A DNA stretch of 5,754 nt from an uncultured Cytophagaceae bacterium (lineage in GTDB: Bacteria > Bacteroidota > Bacteroidia > Cytophagales > Microscillaceae): contig CALDJV010001181.1 of the NCBI GenBank assembly GCA_937899305.1, positions 1-5,754 on the forward strand, given 5' to 3'. Below the pieces are notes generated by a model. It was given only the letters and a program-made list of their open reading frames with translations. It was not told the DNA's origin and did no database searches. Each line of letters begins with the position of its first letter. Within the stretch, counting starts at the first letter, position 1. A program made the position numbers and the translations under genes. Below, piece after piece: positions 5,740 to 5,754 of this stretch.

Positions 5740-5754
5740 TGATTTTTATTGTTT

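Overview
The window looks like chromosomal DNA of a Bacteroidota bacterium, most plausibly a Cytophagales-type marine or soil gliding bacterium. The reasons are moderate AT-richness, no clear Shine-Dalgarno sequences, a perfect Bacteroidota-type -7 promoter element (TAnnTTTG) before one gene, a DUF4199 membrane protein, and a short Crp/Fnr regulator of the type common in that phylum. The genus is inference. I see no rRNA, tRNA, CRISPR array, insertion sequence or phage gene.

Layout: positions 1-128 hold no gene but contain two tandem, imperfect 49-bp copies of an intergenic repeat with a GAGCGnAGCGGAACAAT core. Positions 129-3032 form a minus-strand unit read from right to left: a HlyD-type membrane-fusion adaptor (3032 to 1644), a Crp/Fnr regulator 12 bases behind it (1631 to 1050), and an exported alpha/beta hydrolase of the BAAT C-terminal/dienelactone type (986 to 129). 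A perfect 16-bp palindrome with FNR-box architecture lies between regulator and hydrolase. Positions 3033-3209 are a divergent intergenic region carrying inverted repeats and TTGA-type half-sites.

Positions 3210-5739 form a plus-strand unit: a small four-helix DUF4199 membrane protein, a GtrB/DPM1-like polyprenyl-phosphate glycosyltransferase with two C-terminal membrane helices (own -7 element, GTG start), and a second family-2 glycosyltransferase with C-terminal membrane helices 27 bases further on. The unit probably makes a lipid-linked sugar and uses or extends a glycan at the inner membrane.

The strongest leads are: (1) the FNR-like palindrome beside a regulator whose recognition helix has the matching E-x-x-S-R signature, with a second FNR-like site upstream of the HlyD gene, suggesting a self-contained regulatory circuit; (2) the DUF4199/GtrB-like pair, which resembles gtrA-gtrB in size, topology and order and suggests DUF4199 could act as a GtrA-like partner; (3) the intergenic repeat; (4) a HlyD adaptor with no ABC transporter beside it. 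None is proof of a new system. All need homology searches or experiments.
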